DNA of 64,000 nucleotides from Salipaludibacillus neizhouensis. Lineage in GTDB: Bacteria; Bacillota; Bacilli; Bacillales; Salisediminibacteriaceae. The notes beneath the pieces were generated by a model. The model was not told the origin of the DNA. It ran no database searches and saw only the letters and a program-made list of their open reading frames with translations. The position numbers and the translations under genes were made by a program. Location: assembly GCF_002886185.1 (NCBI RefSeq), contig NZ_KZ614146.1:3401485-3465484 (forward strand), in the 5' to 3' direction. Shown here one piece after another: positions 44,013-51,968 of this stretch (positions are counted from its first letter, which is position 1; the number at the start of each line of letters is the position of its first letter).

Positions 44013-47000
44013 CTATTCTTCATCCTTCTTTTTTCGTTCTCTTTCAATGACACCTTCTAGTAAATCTAGTAACTCTTCTCTTCTACTATCATCTTTCTTG
44101 TTACGAGGTTGTTGCGTTTCTTGTTCCTCGTTTAATAATGGTTCTTTCTCTTCTTCGTCTAACTCTATCTCTATATTTTGCTCTTCTACATCATACTCAT
44201 ATTCTTTCTCAGGTAATTCTCGATAGTAATCAGACACATCTTGTTCTTCATCTTGATAACTTTCTGACGGTAAAGCATATTTTTGTTGTTCTAATTCTTT
44301 TTGTTTATTACTTCTGTCATCAATTAAATATGCCGGAATTAATTGACCATCAGGAGTGACATACTTTTTATTCAAGTTTCGAGTTTCTTTATCAAAGAAA
44401 CTGTAGACAACTGGAATAAATAACAATGTTAAGAAAGTTGAGCTTATTAAACCACCGATAACTGTTATTGCCATTGGCTGTTGAATTTCTGAACCTTCTC
44501 CAAGTCCTAATGCTAAAGGCACAAGTCCAAGTATTGTAGTAATGGATGTCATTAGAATCGGACGAGCACGATCTTTCACTGCCTCAACCATTGCATCGTA
44601 ACTGCGCATGCCAGATTCTTTCAGTTTATTCATGTAATCGACTAACACAATCGCATTGTTTACAACGATTCCAGCCAATACAATCAGCCCTATAAATGCC
44701 ATGACACTTAATGGAGTTAAGGTTAATGTCAACCCTAGAGCCACACCTATAATTACTAATGGGACACTAAACATAATGACAAGTGGATATTTAAATGACT
44801 CAAATTGCGCTGCAAGCACTAAATAGACAAACACAAGAGCCAGTAACAGAGCTAATGTCAGGTCACTCATCGCACCTTCCACTAATTCCTGATCACCTGT
44901 GAAATCTACAGAAGTTTCCGTAGGAATGTCAAGGTCATCAATTGTCGTCTCTGCCAAATCCGACATTTCGCCGAGATTATATTCATTTCCGTATTTAAGT
45001 GTAAACTGGACAGAAGCCTGTTGATTAATCCTGTTAATCGTAATCGGCCCTTCTCCTTCTTCTACATCAACCACTTCATTAAGAGCCACATACTCTCCAG
45101 CATCATTTCGGAGCAATAAATTTTCTACGTCCTCAATGTTCGAAGTGAATTCTTCTGCATACCTAACGTGTACTTCATAAATATCATCTGATTCTGTCAC
45201 GATTTGTGTGGCAGTTGCACCATTCATTTTCTCATTTAACATTTGAGCAATTTGAGCTGGTACAAAACCATTTTCTCTCGCGGCTGCATCATCAACATTA
45301 AATTGAATTTCCGTGACCGTATCTGTTAAATCACTTGTAACTTCATTAAATTCACTCATATCTTGAAATTCTGCAAGTATTTTGTTCGACTCTTCCTCTA
45401 AACGAGTTGGATCAGAGTCTAACACGTTAAACGATATCGTATTTGGTGCACTTCCCATTAACGACTGCTGTTCAACAGATACTTCCGCATCCGGTGCTGC
45501 TCGTTCTACATCTCTGCGAATCGAATCGGCAAAATCCGCTGTTGATATGTCTCTGTCCTCTAAAGCTTCCATCGTGATGAATATGGAAGCTTCATTCGAA
45601 CTGGAACCTCCCAATATCGCAGCTTCACCACCACCGGATCCAACAGTACTCATATAGTGTAAAATATCATCTTCTTCGTCTAAAATATTCTCAATATTTT
45701 CAACTGAAGCAGATGTCTCTTCAAGAGGTGTGCCATTCTCCATTTCAACACCAATTTCGAAATATCCTTCATCTGTAGCTGGAATAAACTCGACTCCTAC
45801 TTGCGAAACACCAAACGCTCCGGCAACTAAAAGTAAGAATGTTATTCCCATTACTCCTAAGCGATGCTTTAAAGCCCATTTCACCGAACTGCCGACAGTT
45901 TTGATAAACTTACTGTCTTGACGCTTTTGTTCGATATTTTCGGTTGGAGTTTTTAAAAACTTACTAGCCAACATCGGAACTACTGTTAATGCTACTAGTA
46001 GTGATGCTAGTAAACTAAAGGATACAGTAAGTGCAAATTCCATAAAAATATTTCCAACTATTCCTGAAATAAATATAACAGGTAGGAAAACAGAAATTGT
46101 CGTCAATGTAGATGCTGTAATTGCACCACCGACTTCTTTCGTACCATCAAATGCAGCTTTTTTAGGGTCTTTTCTCATAGATAAGTGCCTGTATATGTTT
46201 TCAATAACAACAATTGAGTTGTCTACAAGCATACCAATTCCTAATGCCAGACCACCTAATGTCATAATATTTAATGACATGTCAGCGAAGTACAATAGCA
46301 CAAAGGTTACAATCACTGAGAATGGAATAGCAAGTCCTACGATCAATGGTGTCTTGACGCTTCTTAAAAATGCAAAGAGTACTAAGACCGCAAATAATCC
46401 ACCTAGAATTAATGCAGAAGACACACTGGAAATCGCTTCTTCCACGTAGTCACCCTGATCAAAAAGCATTGCTACTTCAAGATCACTATATTTTTCATCT
46501 TCTAATAGGAACTCTAACTCCTCATTAAATTGCGAAGAGATTTCTGCCATGTTGCCATCTGATTGCTGTTGAACACTCATCATAATGGCTGACTCTTGAT
46601 TTGTTCTCGTAATCGCTCCTGAGTTTTCTGCTAATAAATCGACAGAAGCAACATCTGCTACGGTTACATCATCTCCTGTTTCTGCATCCACAGTGAGGAC
46701 AATGTTTTCAATATCTTCTGTACTAGTCATTTCAAATAGCACTCGAGTCGTATATTGCAGATCGCCACTTTCAACGATTCCTCCAGGAGACGTTACATTA
46801 TGCGCTTGAATCATTTGCACAACATTCGATTGATCAAGACCAAATTCCTCTAATGCGTCCTGATCCAGCTGTACTTGAATTTCATCACCCTCTTGTCCTG
46901 TCATATCGATAGAAGCTATCCCATCTAACTTTGATAACTCCATACTTAAATCATCTGCTAATTCATCAAACTCTCCTTCCTCACCAAGTGAAGACAATGA

Positions 47001-47417
47001 AAGTTGAATAATTGGTAACTGAGACGGATCAAACTTCAAGAAAGTTGGTGAACCCGCATCGGATGGTAATACTGCCTGGCTCATTGAGCTTGTTATATCA
47101 TTTTCCACATCGTCCATCGACGTTGCCCATGAAAATTCCAAAATCGTCATAGAAGAACCTTCCATTGATATGGAACTAATATTATTTAAACCAGGTACAG
47201 TTGCCAAACTTGTTTCCAACGGGCGAGAAACTTTATCCAGTACTTCCTCAGGTCCCGCATCCGGGTAACTCGTCACAACAGCGCCTATCGGCGGATCAAT
47301 ATCCGGCATTAATTTCAACGGAATATTCGTTAGCGAGATTGCTCCCAACAGTAAAAACAAAATCATTGTTACAACAGTAAAGACTGGTCTTTTAATCGAA
47401 AACTTGGTGATATTCAC
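44013..47417 (-). CDS. swrC: RND-family efflux transporter (SwrC/AcrB-type)
   Basis: 1134 residues, inner-membrane RND pump. TM1 (FTVVTMILFLLLGAISLTNIPLKLMPDIDPP) is followed by a porter domain, TM2-6 with GIGMLVDNSIVVIENIYRHL (the proton-relay Asp region in TM4), a second porter domain, and TM7-12 with GIVVNNAIVLVDYMNKLKE. The repeated halves are clear. A highly charged cytoplasmic tail of about 100 residues (from about 1035) is rich in Glu/Lys/Gln. B. subtilis SwrC exports surfactin; the substrate here is unknown. No membrane-fusion protein gene is adjacent. Its ATG overlaps the MarR stop (ATGA). Confidence 0.9.
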   Translation of the reverse strand: MNITKFSIKRPVFTVVTMILFLLLGAISLTNIPLKLMPDIDPPIGAVVTSYPDAGPEEVLDKVSRPLETSLATVPGLNNISSISMEGSSMTILEFSWATSMDDVENDITSSMSQAVLPSDAGSPTFLKFDPSQLPIIQLSLSSLGEEGEFDELADDLSMELSKLDGIASIDMTGQEGDEIQVQLDQDALEEFGLDQSNVVQMIQAHNVTSPGGIVESGDLQYTTRVLFEMTSTEDIENIVLTVDAETGDDVTVADVASVDLLAENSGAITRTNQESAIMMSVQQQSDGNMAEISSQFNEELEFLLEDEKYSDLEVAMLFDQGDYVEEAISSVSSALILGGLFAVLVLFAFLRSVKTPLIVGLAIPFSVIVTFVLLYFADMSLNIMTLGGLALGIGMLVDNSIVVIENIYRHLSMRKDPKKAAFDGTKEVGGAITASTLTTISVFLPVIFISGIVGNIFMEFALTVSFSLLASLLVALTVVPMLASKFLKTPTENIEQKRQDSKFIKTVGSSVKWALKHRLGVMGITFLLLVAGAFGVSQVGVEFIPATDEGYFEIGVEMENGTPLEETSASVENIENILDEEDDILHYMSTVGSGGGEAAILGGSSSNEASIFITMEALEDRDISTADFADSIRRDVERAAPDAEVSVEQQSLMGSAPNTISFNVLDSDPTRLEEESNKILAEFQDMSEFNEVTSDLTDTVTEIQFNVDDAAARENGFVPAQIAQMLNEKMNGATATQIVTESDDIYEVHVRYAEEFTSNIEDVENLLLRNDAGEYVALNEVVDVEEGEGPITINRINQQASVQFTLKYGNEYNLGEMSDLAETTIDDLDIPTETSVDFTGDQELVEGAMSDLTLALLLALVFVYLVLAAQFESFKYPLVIMFSVPLVIIGVALGLTLTLTPLSVMAFIGLIVLAGIVVNNAIVLVDYMNKLKESGMRSYDAMVEAVKDRARPILMTSITTILGLVPLALGLGEGSEIQQPMAITVIGGLISSTFLTLLFIPVVYSFFDKETRNLNKKYVTPDGQLIPAYLIDDRSNKQKELEQQKYALPSESYQDEEQDVSDYYRELPEKEYEYDVEEQNIEIELDEEEKEPLLNEEQETQQPRNKKDDSRREELLDLLEGVIERERKKKDEE

Positions 47418-47881
47418 TCATGTTCCTCCTTATGTTCTACAATGATATTTAAAAATTTATGAAAGCTTTTTTTAAAACTAAGTAAATCTTCTTCTTCCAT
47501 TTTTGATAAGTACTTAACAAAAACATTGGACTTAATTGCATCCATTTCGTTCAATATTTCTCTTCCTTTTGGACCTATCTTGATTAATGTTGTTCGGCGA
47601 TTCGAAAGCTGGATTTCCCGTATCACAATGTCTTGTTGTTCAAACTTGGCAATAATTTGACTCACTGCACTTGGAGAGATCGAAAGATAACTTGCCAGAT
47701 CTTTTACGTGCTTAATATCTTTTTTCTCAATTAAAAACAAAATCATTTGTTGATTATGAGATAGATTGATTACACTTTTCCCTATTTCACAATTAATCTC
47801 GCTGCCAATTTCATGTCTTAAGAAAAGGGTGATATCCAAAACAACATCTTCTAATTCCTTTATTATTTTTTGTCTCTCCAC
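47414..47881 (-). CDS. MarR-family transcriptional regulator
   Basis: 155 residues. A winged-helix MarR fold: QMILFLIEKKDIKHVKDLASYLSISPSAVSQIIAKFEQQDIVIREIQLSNRRTTLIKIGPKGREIL, with the wing IQLSNRRTTLI. Dimerisation helices lie at both ends. It is the first gene of an operon with the RND pump (4-base overlap), so it is probably a local, ligand-released repressor. The start is set at the GTG at 47879-47881, five bases after GGGTGGGG; a GTG two codons earlier overlaps that site. Confidence 0.88.
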   Translation of the reverse strand: MERQKIIKELEDVVLDITLFLRHEIGSEINCEIGKSVINLSHNQQMILFLIEKKDIKHVKDLASYLSISPSAVSQIIAKFEQQDIVIREIQLSNRRTTLIKIGPKGREILNEMDAIKSNVFVKYLSKMEEEDLLSFKKSFHKFLNIIVEHKEEHE

Positions 47882-47899
47882 TAACACCCCACCCTATAG

Positions 47900-47911
47900 T
47901 TAAGTTCTTAA
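47900..47911. promoter_or_regulatory. Candidate MarR operator
   Basis: TTAAG-tt-CTTAA is a perfect short palindrome about 20 bases upstream of the MarR start. Position suits autoregulation; there is no other evidence. Confidence 0.35.
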
Positions 47912-48029
47912 ACACTTTAGCTACTTAATAAAGATAACATGTCAATATGAACTGAATATGAACAAAGTAATTTTTTTAGAAATGGCATAACATCTTGAAT
48001 TCACCTTCAAAAAAACAACAAAACTATAA

Positions 48030-48066
48030 AAATAGACTGCTTCCCCTAGTAGAGTTTAGCAGTCGT
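48030..48066 (-). terminator. Terminator after the two-component operon
   Basis: On the minus strand GACTGC...GCAGTC (extended by TAAA-CTCTACTAGGGG) is followed by TATTTTTATAG. It lies 15 bases after the kinase stop. Confidence 0.7.
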
Positions 48067-48078
48067 CATTAAAACCTA

Positions 48079-49425
48079 TTATCCACTTGTTGGAATCGTC
48101 ACCGTAAATGTGGATCCTCTACCTTCCTTACTCTCTACATCTATCGAACAATGGTTAATCGATAGAATTCTTTTTACGATAGCTAATCCTAAGCCATTCC
48201 CTTCCACACTTGTTCTCGCTTTATCTACCTTATAAAACCTGTCAAAAAGGTATGGAATTTCTTCCTTAGGAATTCCCTTTCCTTTGTCAGTGATAGATAC
48301 TTTTGTCTCGCTCTCTTTCTCCGTCATGGAAATTGTAATAATACTATGTTGAGAAGAGTATTTAATGGCGTTCGTTAATAGATTTACCCATACTTGTTCA
48401 AATAAATCTTCATCACCCGTCACTTCTTTTCGGCCCATGTCGAGATGAATTTGAATATCTTTCTTTTTCCAAAGAGGCTCTGTCGTAAGAACCGATCTTC
48501 TAATTTGCTCATCGAGTTTAAATGTAACAGGGTGAAATGGATGGTATTCAGAATCGAGTGAAGCAAGCTGTAATAAATTTTCACTTAATCTGGATAAACG
48601 ATCGGTTTCTTGATAAATAATATCCAAATATTCTTTTTGATTTTTGACTGGCACAACCTCATCCCGGATAGCCTTCGTAAAACCTTTAATAGAAGTCAGT
48701 GGAGATTGAATTTCATGAGAGACGTTACTCACAAAATCATCCCTCATTTTATCAATTTTCTCTAATTCAGATGCCATATAGTTGAAGCTTGTAATTAATT
48801 CACCTACTTCATCTTTGTTCTTACTCTTTAATCGAACCGAGAGATTACCCGTTGCCATTTCCTTTGCTGCATTCGTTAGCTTCTTTATCGGATTAACGAA
48901 ATATCGGGAAGCAAATAAAAATAACATGCTTCCGATAAACAGCACTAGGAATAACGTGCCAACGATAATTTTTCTGAATCCATTAACCTCTTCTTCATAA
49001 TTCATATGAATAAACATCGCATGTTGCTCATTTGATATCTCAATGGGAATGCCTACTGTTCTCGTTGCTTCTTTTTTTATATACGGGAGTATGGTTGGAG
49101 GCATCTCAGAATTCAAAAAAGTCTCTTGTGTTTCCTTATCCACTGTAAAAGAAAAATCCGTTGGCGAATAAGTTACCCCCTCTTCATTGACTAACATTAA
49201 ATCAAAATTAAACTCTCCCAATGTTTCGATCAATTCGGGAATACTTTCTGGTTCCGTTATTTCAATAAGCTGAGCTACACCGGTGGCAATTTTAGTGACT
49301 TCCTCATCAAAAATAACTTCTTCATTTACAAACAAGGAAGTGATGAAGTAGGAGGCAAGAATGCTTATAATCACGACACTAATAAACGTAATGATAGTTC
49401 GTATGTAGAGACTTTTTGTAATCAA
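48079..49425 (-). CDS. Sensor histidine kinase
   Basis: 448 residues. TM1 (TIITFISVVIISILASYFITSLF), an extracellular domain of about 120 residues, TM2 (IIVGTLFLVLFIGSMLFLFA), HAMP, and HisKA with the phospho-acceptor His in DFVSNVSHEIQSPLTSIKG. The HATPase has NLLTNAIKYS, DKGKGIP and GNGLGLAIVKR. The TTG start follows the response regulator stop with no gap; the ribosome binding site GGAGGAAATATAA is inside the regulator's last codons, so translation is coupled. The stimulus is unknown. It is upstream in coordinates of, but not shared with, the MarR/RND operon. Confidence 0.9.
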   Translation of the reverse strand: MITKSLYIRTIITFISVVIISILASYFITSLFVNEEVIFDEEVTKIATGVAQLIEITEPESIPELIETLGEFNFDLMLVNEEGVTYSPTDFSFTVDKETQETFLNSEMPPTILPYIKKEATRTVGIPIEISNEQHAMFIHMNYEEEVNGFRKIIVGTLFLVLFIGSMLFLFASRYFVNPIKKLTNAAKEMATGNLSVRLKSKNKDEVGELITSFNYMASELEKIDKMRDDFVSNVSHEIQSPLTSIKGFTKAIRDEVVPVKNQKEYLDIIYQETDRLSRLSENLLQLASLDSEYHPFHPVTFKLDEQIRRSVLTTEPLWKKKDIQIHLDMGRKEVTGDEDLFEQVWVNLLTNAIKYSSQHSIITISMTEKESETKVSITDKGKGIPKEEIPYLFDRFYKVDKARTSVEGNGLGLAIVKRILSINHCSIDVESKEGRGSTFTVTIPTSG

Positions 49426-50094
49426 TTATATTTCCTCCAACCGGTATCCTAACCCTCTTACAGTTGTAATTTTAACATCTGTAATTGGTCCTAAATTTTT
49501 CCTTAGGCGTTTGATGTGAACGTCAACGGTTCGATCATCACCTTCGTAATCATATCCCCAAATTTTCTCGATTAATTGAGCACGTGTAAATATTTTCCCT
49601 GGTGAACTTGCCAGTTCTGAGAGCAGTTCACATTCCTTTCTTTTTAATGACACTGTTCCTTCGGGAGACTGGACAGTTAATTTCTCAATATCTATCGTAG
49701 CTGAACCTACTTTAATGCCATTATTTGATATAGAATTAGATCGCTTTAGTAATGCCTTCACTCTCAGAATTAGCTCTACCGGGTCAAAGGGTTTCACCAA
49801 GTAATCATCCGTCCCGGCGCTAAATCCCCTGACTTTATCCTGCAATTCCCCTTTTGCAGTTACCATCAGAATCGGGATCGTTAGAAAGGGTCGAATATCT
49901 TCTGTGAGCTCGATGCCGTCAATACGAGGCATCATCACATCAACAATTGCCAGGTCTATTTTCTCATGAGATAAAAGATCCAAAGCTTCTTGTCCGTCAT
50001 ATGCTTCTAATACAAAGAAATTACTATTTTCAAGATATAACCTCATCAATTTTCGAATATGTGCATCATCATCGACCACTAAAATTCTGTTCAT
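49426..50094 (-). CDS. OmpR-family response regulator
   Basis: 222 residues. The receiver has D8/D9, D52 in LAIVDVMMPRIDG, Thr in MVTAKGE and Lys in LVKPFDPVEL. The C-terminal winged helix (about 128-222) contains LKRKECELLSELASSPGKIFTRAQLIEKIWGYDYEGDDRTVDVHIKRLRKNLG. It is the first gene of an operon with the kinase above. CGGAGGATTATT precedes the ATG. Targets are unknown. Confidence 0.93.
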   Translation of the reverse strand: MNRILVVDDDAHIRKLMRLYLENSNFFVLEAYDGQEALDLLSHEKIDLAIVDVMMPRIDGIELTEDIRPFLTIPILMVTAKGELQDKVRGFSAGTDDYLVKPFDPVELILRVKALLKRSNSISNNGIKVGSATIDIEKLTVQSPEGTVSLKRKECELLSELASSPGKIFTRAQLIEKIWGYDYEGDDRTVDVHIKRLRKNLGPITDVKITTVRGLGYRLEEI

Positions 50095-50376
50095 AATAAT
50101 CCTCCGTTTTATCTCTAAATAAATGAAACGACCACGATAGTGCGAGAGCCATGTCTTTATGCTAGCCCTCTTCGTTTCTAGTATTTCTTTCTGTTCCTCT
50201 ATTCCTTAAGAAGTATACTCTACTTCTAATTATATTTCTGTATACCTTTTCACTGCAACTTTAATATTTTAGCCACACATTCTTCATTTAAATTAGATTA
50301 TTTAAATCACTTCACTACCATTAAGGCTAATGATTCTATACACTAATAGATGCAGGTATTAAAAGGAGGCGAATTT

Positions 50377-50784
50377 ATGATCAAAGGAATCGGTCATTTA
50401 GCGTTAACTGTTAAAGACATGGATAGATCTTTGAAATTCTATTGTGAAGTACTTGGTTTTGAAAGGGCTTTCGAGATTAAGGATGATCAAAATAATCCTT
50501 GGATAGAGTACATCAAAGTTGCTCCTGGACAATTTATTGAGTTATTTTACGGTGGACTTCGAAAACCAGAAAGTATCGATCATGCAATTGGAGTGGATCA
50601 CCTTTGCCTTGAAGTTCATGATATTCACGAAATTGCCAATCATTTAATACAACAAGGCATCACATTAGATGTTGAACCACAAAGAGGAAAAGACCATAAC
50701 TATCAATGCTGGGTAAAAGATCCTGATGGGAATAAAATTGAATTTATGCAGCTAGATCCATCCTCCCCGCATATGAATTGTTAG
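50377..50784 (+). CDS. VOC-family (glyoxalase-like) protein
   Basis: 135 residues, vicinal oxygen chelate fold built from two beta-alpha-beta3 halves. Likely metal ligands sit at the family positions: His in GIGHLALTVKD, Glu in FIELFYGG, His in GVDHLCLEV, Glu in NKIEFMQL. Closest in form to lactoylglutathione lyase-like or fosfomycin-resistance-like proteins; the substrate is unknown. The ATG at 50377 has AAAAGGAGGCG upstream; the longer frame starting at 50350 includes the ribosome binding site itself. The epimerase gene follows 92 bases later. Confidence 0.88.
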   Translation: MIKGIGHLALTVKDMDRSLKFYCEVLGFERAFEIKDDQNNPWIEYIKVAPGQFIELFYGGLRKPESIDHAIGVDHLCLEVHDIHEIANHLIQQGITLDVEPQRGKDHNYQCWVKDPDGNKIEFMQLDPSSPHMNC

Positions 50785-50876
50785 TTAAATAGGTTAACAA
50801 TTCAATATATATTTAAGGCCAGAGTTAAATGAACATAAGTGCAGAATTCTTAAATTAAACAAGGAGTGTTATATAT

Positions 50877-51722
50877 ATGAAAAAAGTAGTTGTCACAGGT
50901 GGGAGCGGTCTACTTGGTCAGTGGGTTGTAAAGGAATTTCTTGAACAAGGGTACGAGGTTATTAACTCGGATTTTAAAAAACCAGAAGAGCCTTTATGTC
51001 AGACAGTAACAACAGATTTAACCAACCTCGGTGAAGTTTATGGTGTTTTACAGGGAGCAGATGCAGTTGTTCACTTAGCTGCTATTCCTCAAGCATACCT
51101 TGTTTCAAACGAACGTACATTTGAAAATAACGTGATGTCTACATACAACATCCTAGAAGCCGCAGAAGGGTTAGGTATTAAAAAAGTTGTTCTGGCTTCC
51201 AGTGAATCATCTTACGGAATTTGTTTTGCTAAAAACCCGCTTGAGCCTAAGTATGTGCCAATGGATGAAGATCACCCACAGTTGCCAGAAGACAGTTACG
51301 GGTTGTCTAAAATTGTAAACGAACAAACTGCAGAAGCAATTAATCGTCGATCTGGTATGCAAGTTGTTTCCTTCCGCTTAGGTAATGTGATTTCACCTGA
51401 GATGTATGCTAATTTCCCTTCGTTTATCCATGATGCTACACAAAGAGATCGTATTCTTTGGAGTTACATCGATACAAGAGATGCAGCAACAGCATGCGTC
51501 AAAGCTGTTGAAGTTGATGGTCTAGGTGCAGTAGCTCTTAACTTGGCCGCTGATGAAACAAGTATGGATATTAAAAGTCGCGATCTTATGAAAAATCGCT
51601 TTCCAAGAACAGAAATAAGAGGTTCAATTGATGGATTTGAGTCACTATTAAATAGTGATAAAGCCAAGCAATTGCTTGGATGGAACCCTATTCATGTATG
51701 GCGTGACTACGTGAACGTTTAA
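50877..51722 (+). CDS. NAD-dependent epimerase/dehydratase (extended SDR)
   Basis: 281 residues. The Rossmann motif is VTGGSGLLGQW near residue 6, an acidic residue in INSDF suggests NAD(H), and HLAAIPQ, SSESSYGICF and YGLSK supply the Ser/Tyr/Lys triad. The C-terminal part ends LLGWNPIHVWRDYV, as in nucleoside-sugar epimerases and uronate dehydrogenases. The exact substrate cannot be told; a sugar or sugar-acid is likely. AAGGAGTGTTATATAT precedes the ATG. A structured repeat starts at its stop codon. Confidence 0.88.
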   Translation: MKKVVVTGGSGLLGQWVVKEFLEQGYEVINSDFKKPEEPLCQTVTTDLTNLGEVYGVLQGADAVVHLAAIPQAYLVSNERTFENNVMSTYNILEAAEGLGIKKVVLASSESSYGICFAKNPLEPKYVPMDEDHPQLPEDSYGLSKIVNEQTAEAINRRSGMQVVSFRLGNVISPEMYANFPSFIHDATQRDRILWSYIDTRDAATACVKAVEVDGLGAVALNLAADETSMDIKSRDLMKNRFPRTEIRGSIDGFESLLNSDKAKQLLGWNPIHVWRDYVNV

Positions 51723-51723
51723 C

Positions 51724-51861
51724 TAAGAAAAAACGCGTAGAGTCTTTTATTAAATACGGCGTAATCTTTCGCCACCCCGAGTAGCACCTACGTAGTGCGT
51801 GTAGGTGCTACTCGAAAGGAGGGTGGTTTTCCCTTGACAAGCGTGGCGTAAAGATAGCTGT
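51724..51861 (+). repeat. Structured dispersed repeat, copy E (with inner hairpin)
   Basis: Outer arms lie at 51756-51775 (ACGGCGTAATCTTTCGCCAC) and 51843-51861 (GTGGCGTAAAGATAGCTGT). The inner 13-bp stem GAGTAGCACCTAC (51779-51791) / GTAGGTGCTACTC (51801-51813) has the same nine-base loop as copy D, followed by GAAAGGAGGGTGG. It starts at the stop of the epimerase gene, as copy D does at htrA. Confidence 0.85.
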
Positions 51862-51889
51862 CAACTTATACGCTTTTCTATTAAAAATA

Positions 51890-51930
51890 GAAAGCTACTA
51901 TGGACGAAGAATCCATAGTAGCTTTCCTTT
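51890..51930. terminator. Terminator after the epimerase/repeat
   Basis: GAAAGCTACTATGGA-cgaagaa-TCCATAGTAGCTTTC is followed by CTTTTATTG, with an A-rich left flank for the opposite strand. It separates the epimerase gene from the convergent lipoprotein gene. Confidence 0.88.
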
Positions 51931-51968
51931 TATTGTTTTCGCAGTCTATTCAAATACTTTCACTTTCT

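Noticed and set aside
6434..51861. CRISPR array as explanation for the dispersed repeats
   Set aside because: Copies are kilobases apart, 105-140 bp long, with no regular spacers and no cas genes.
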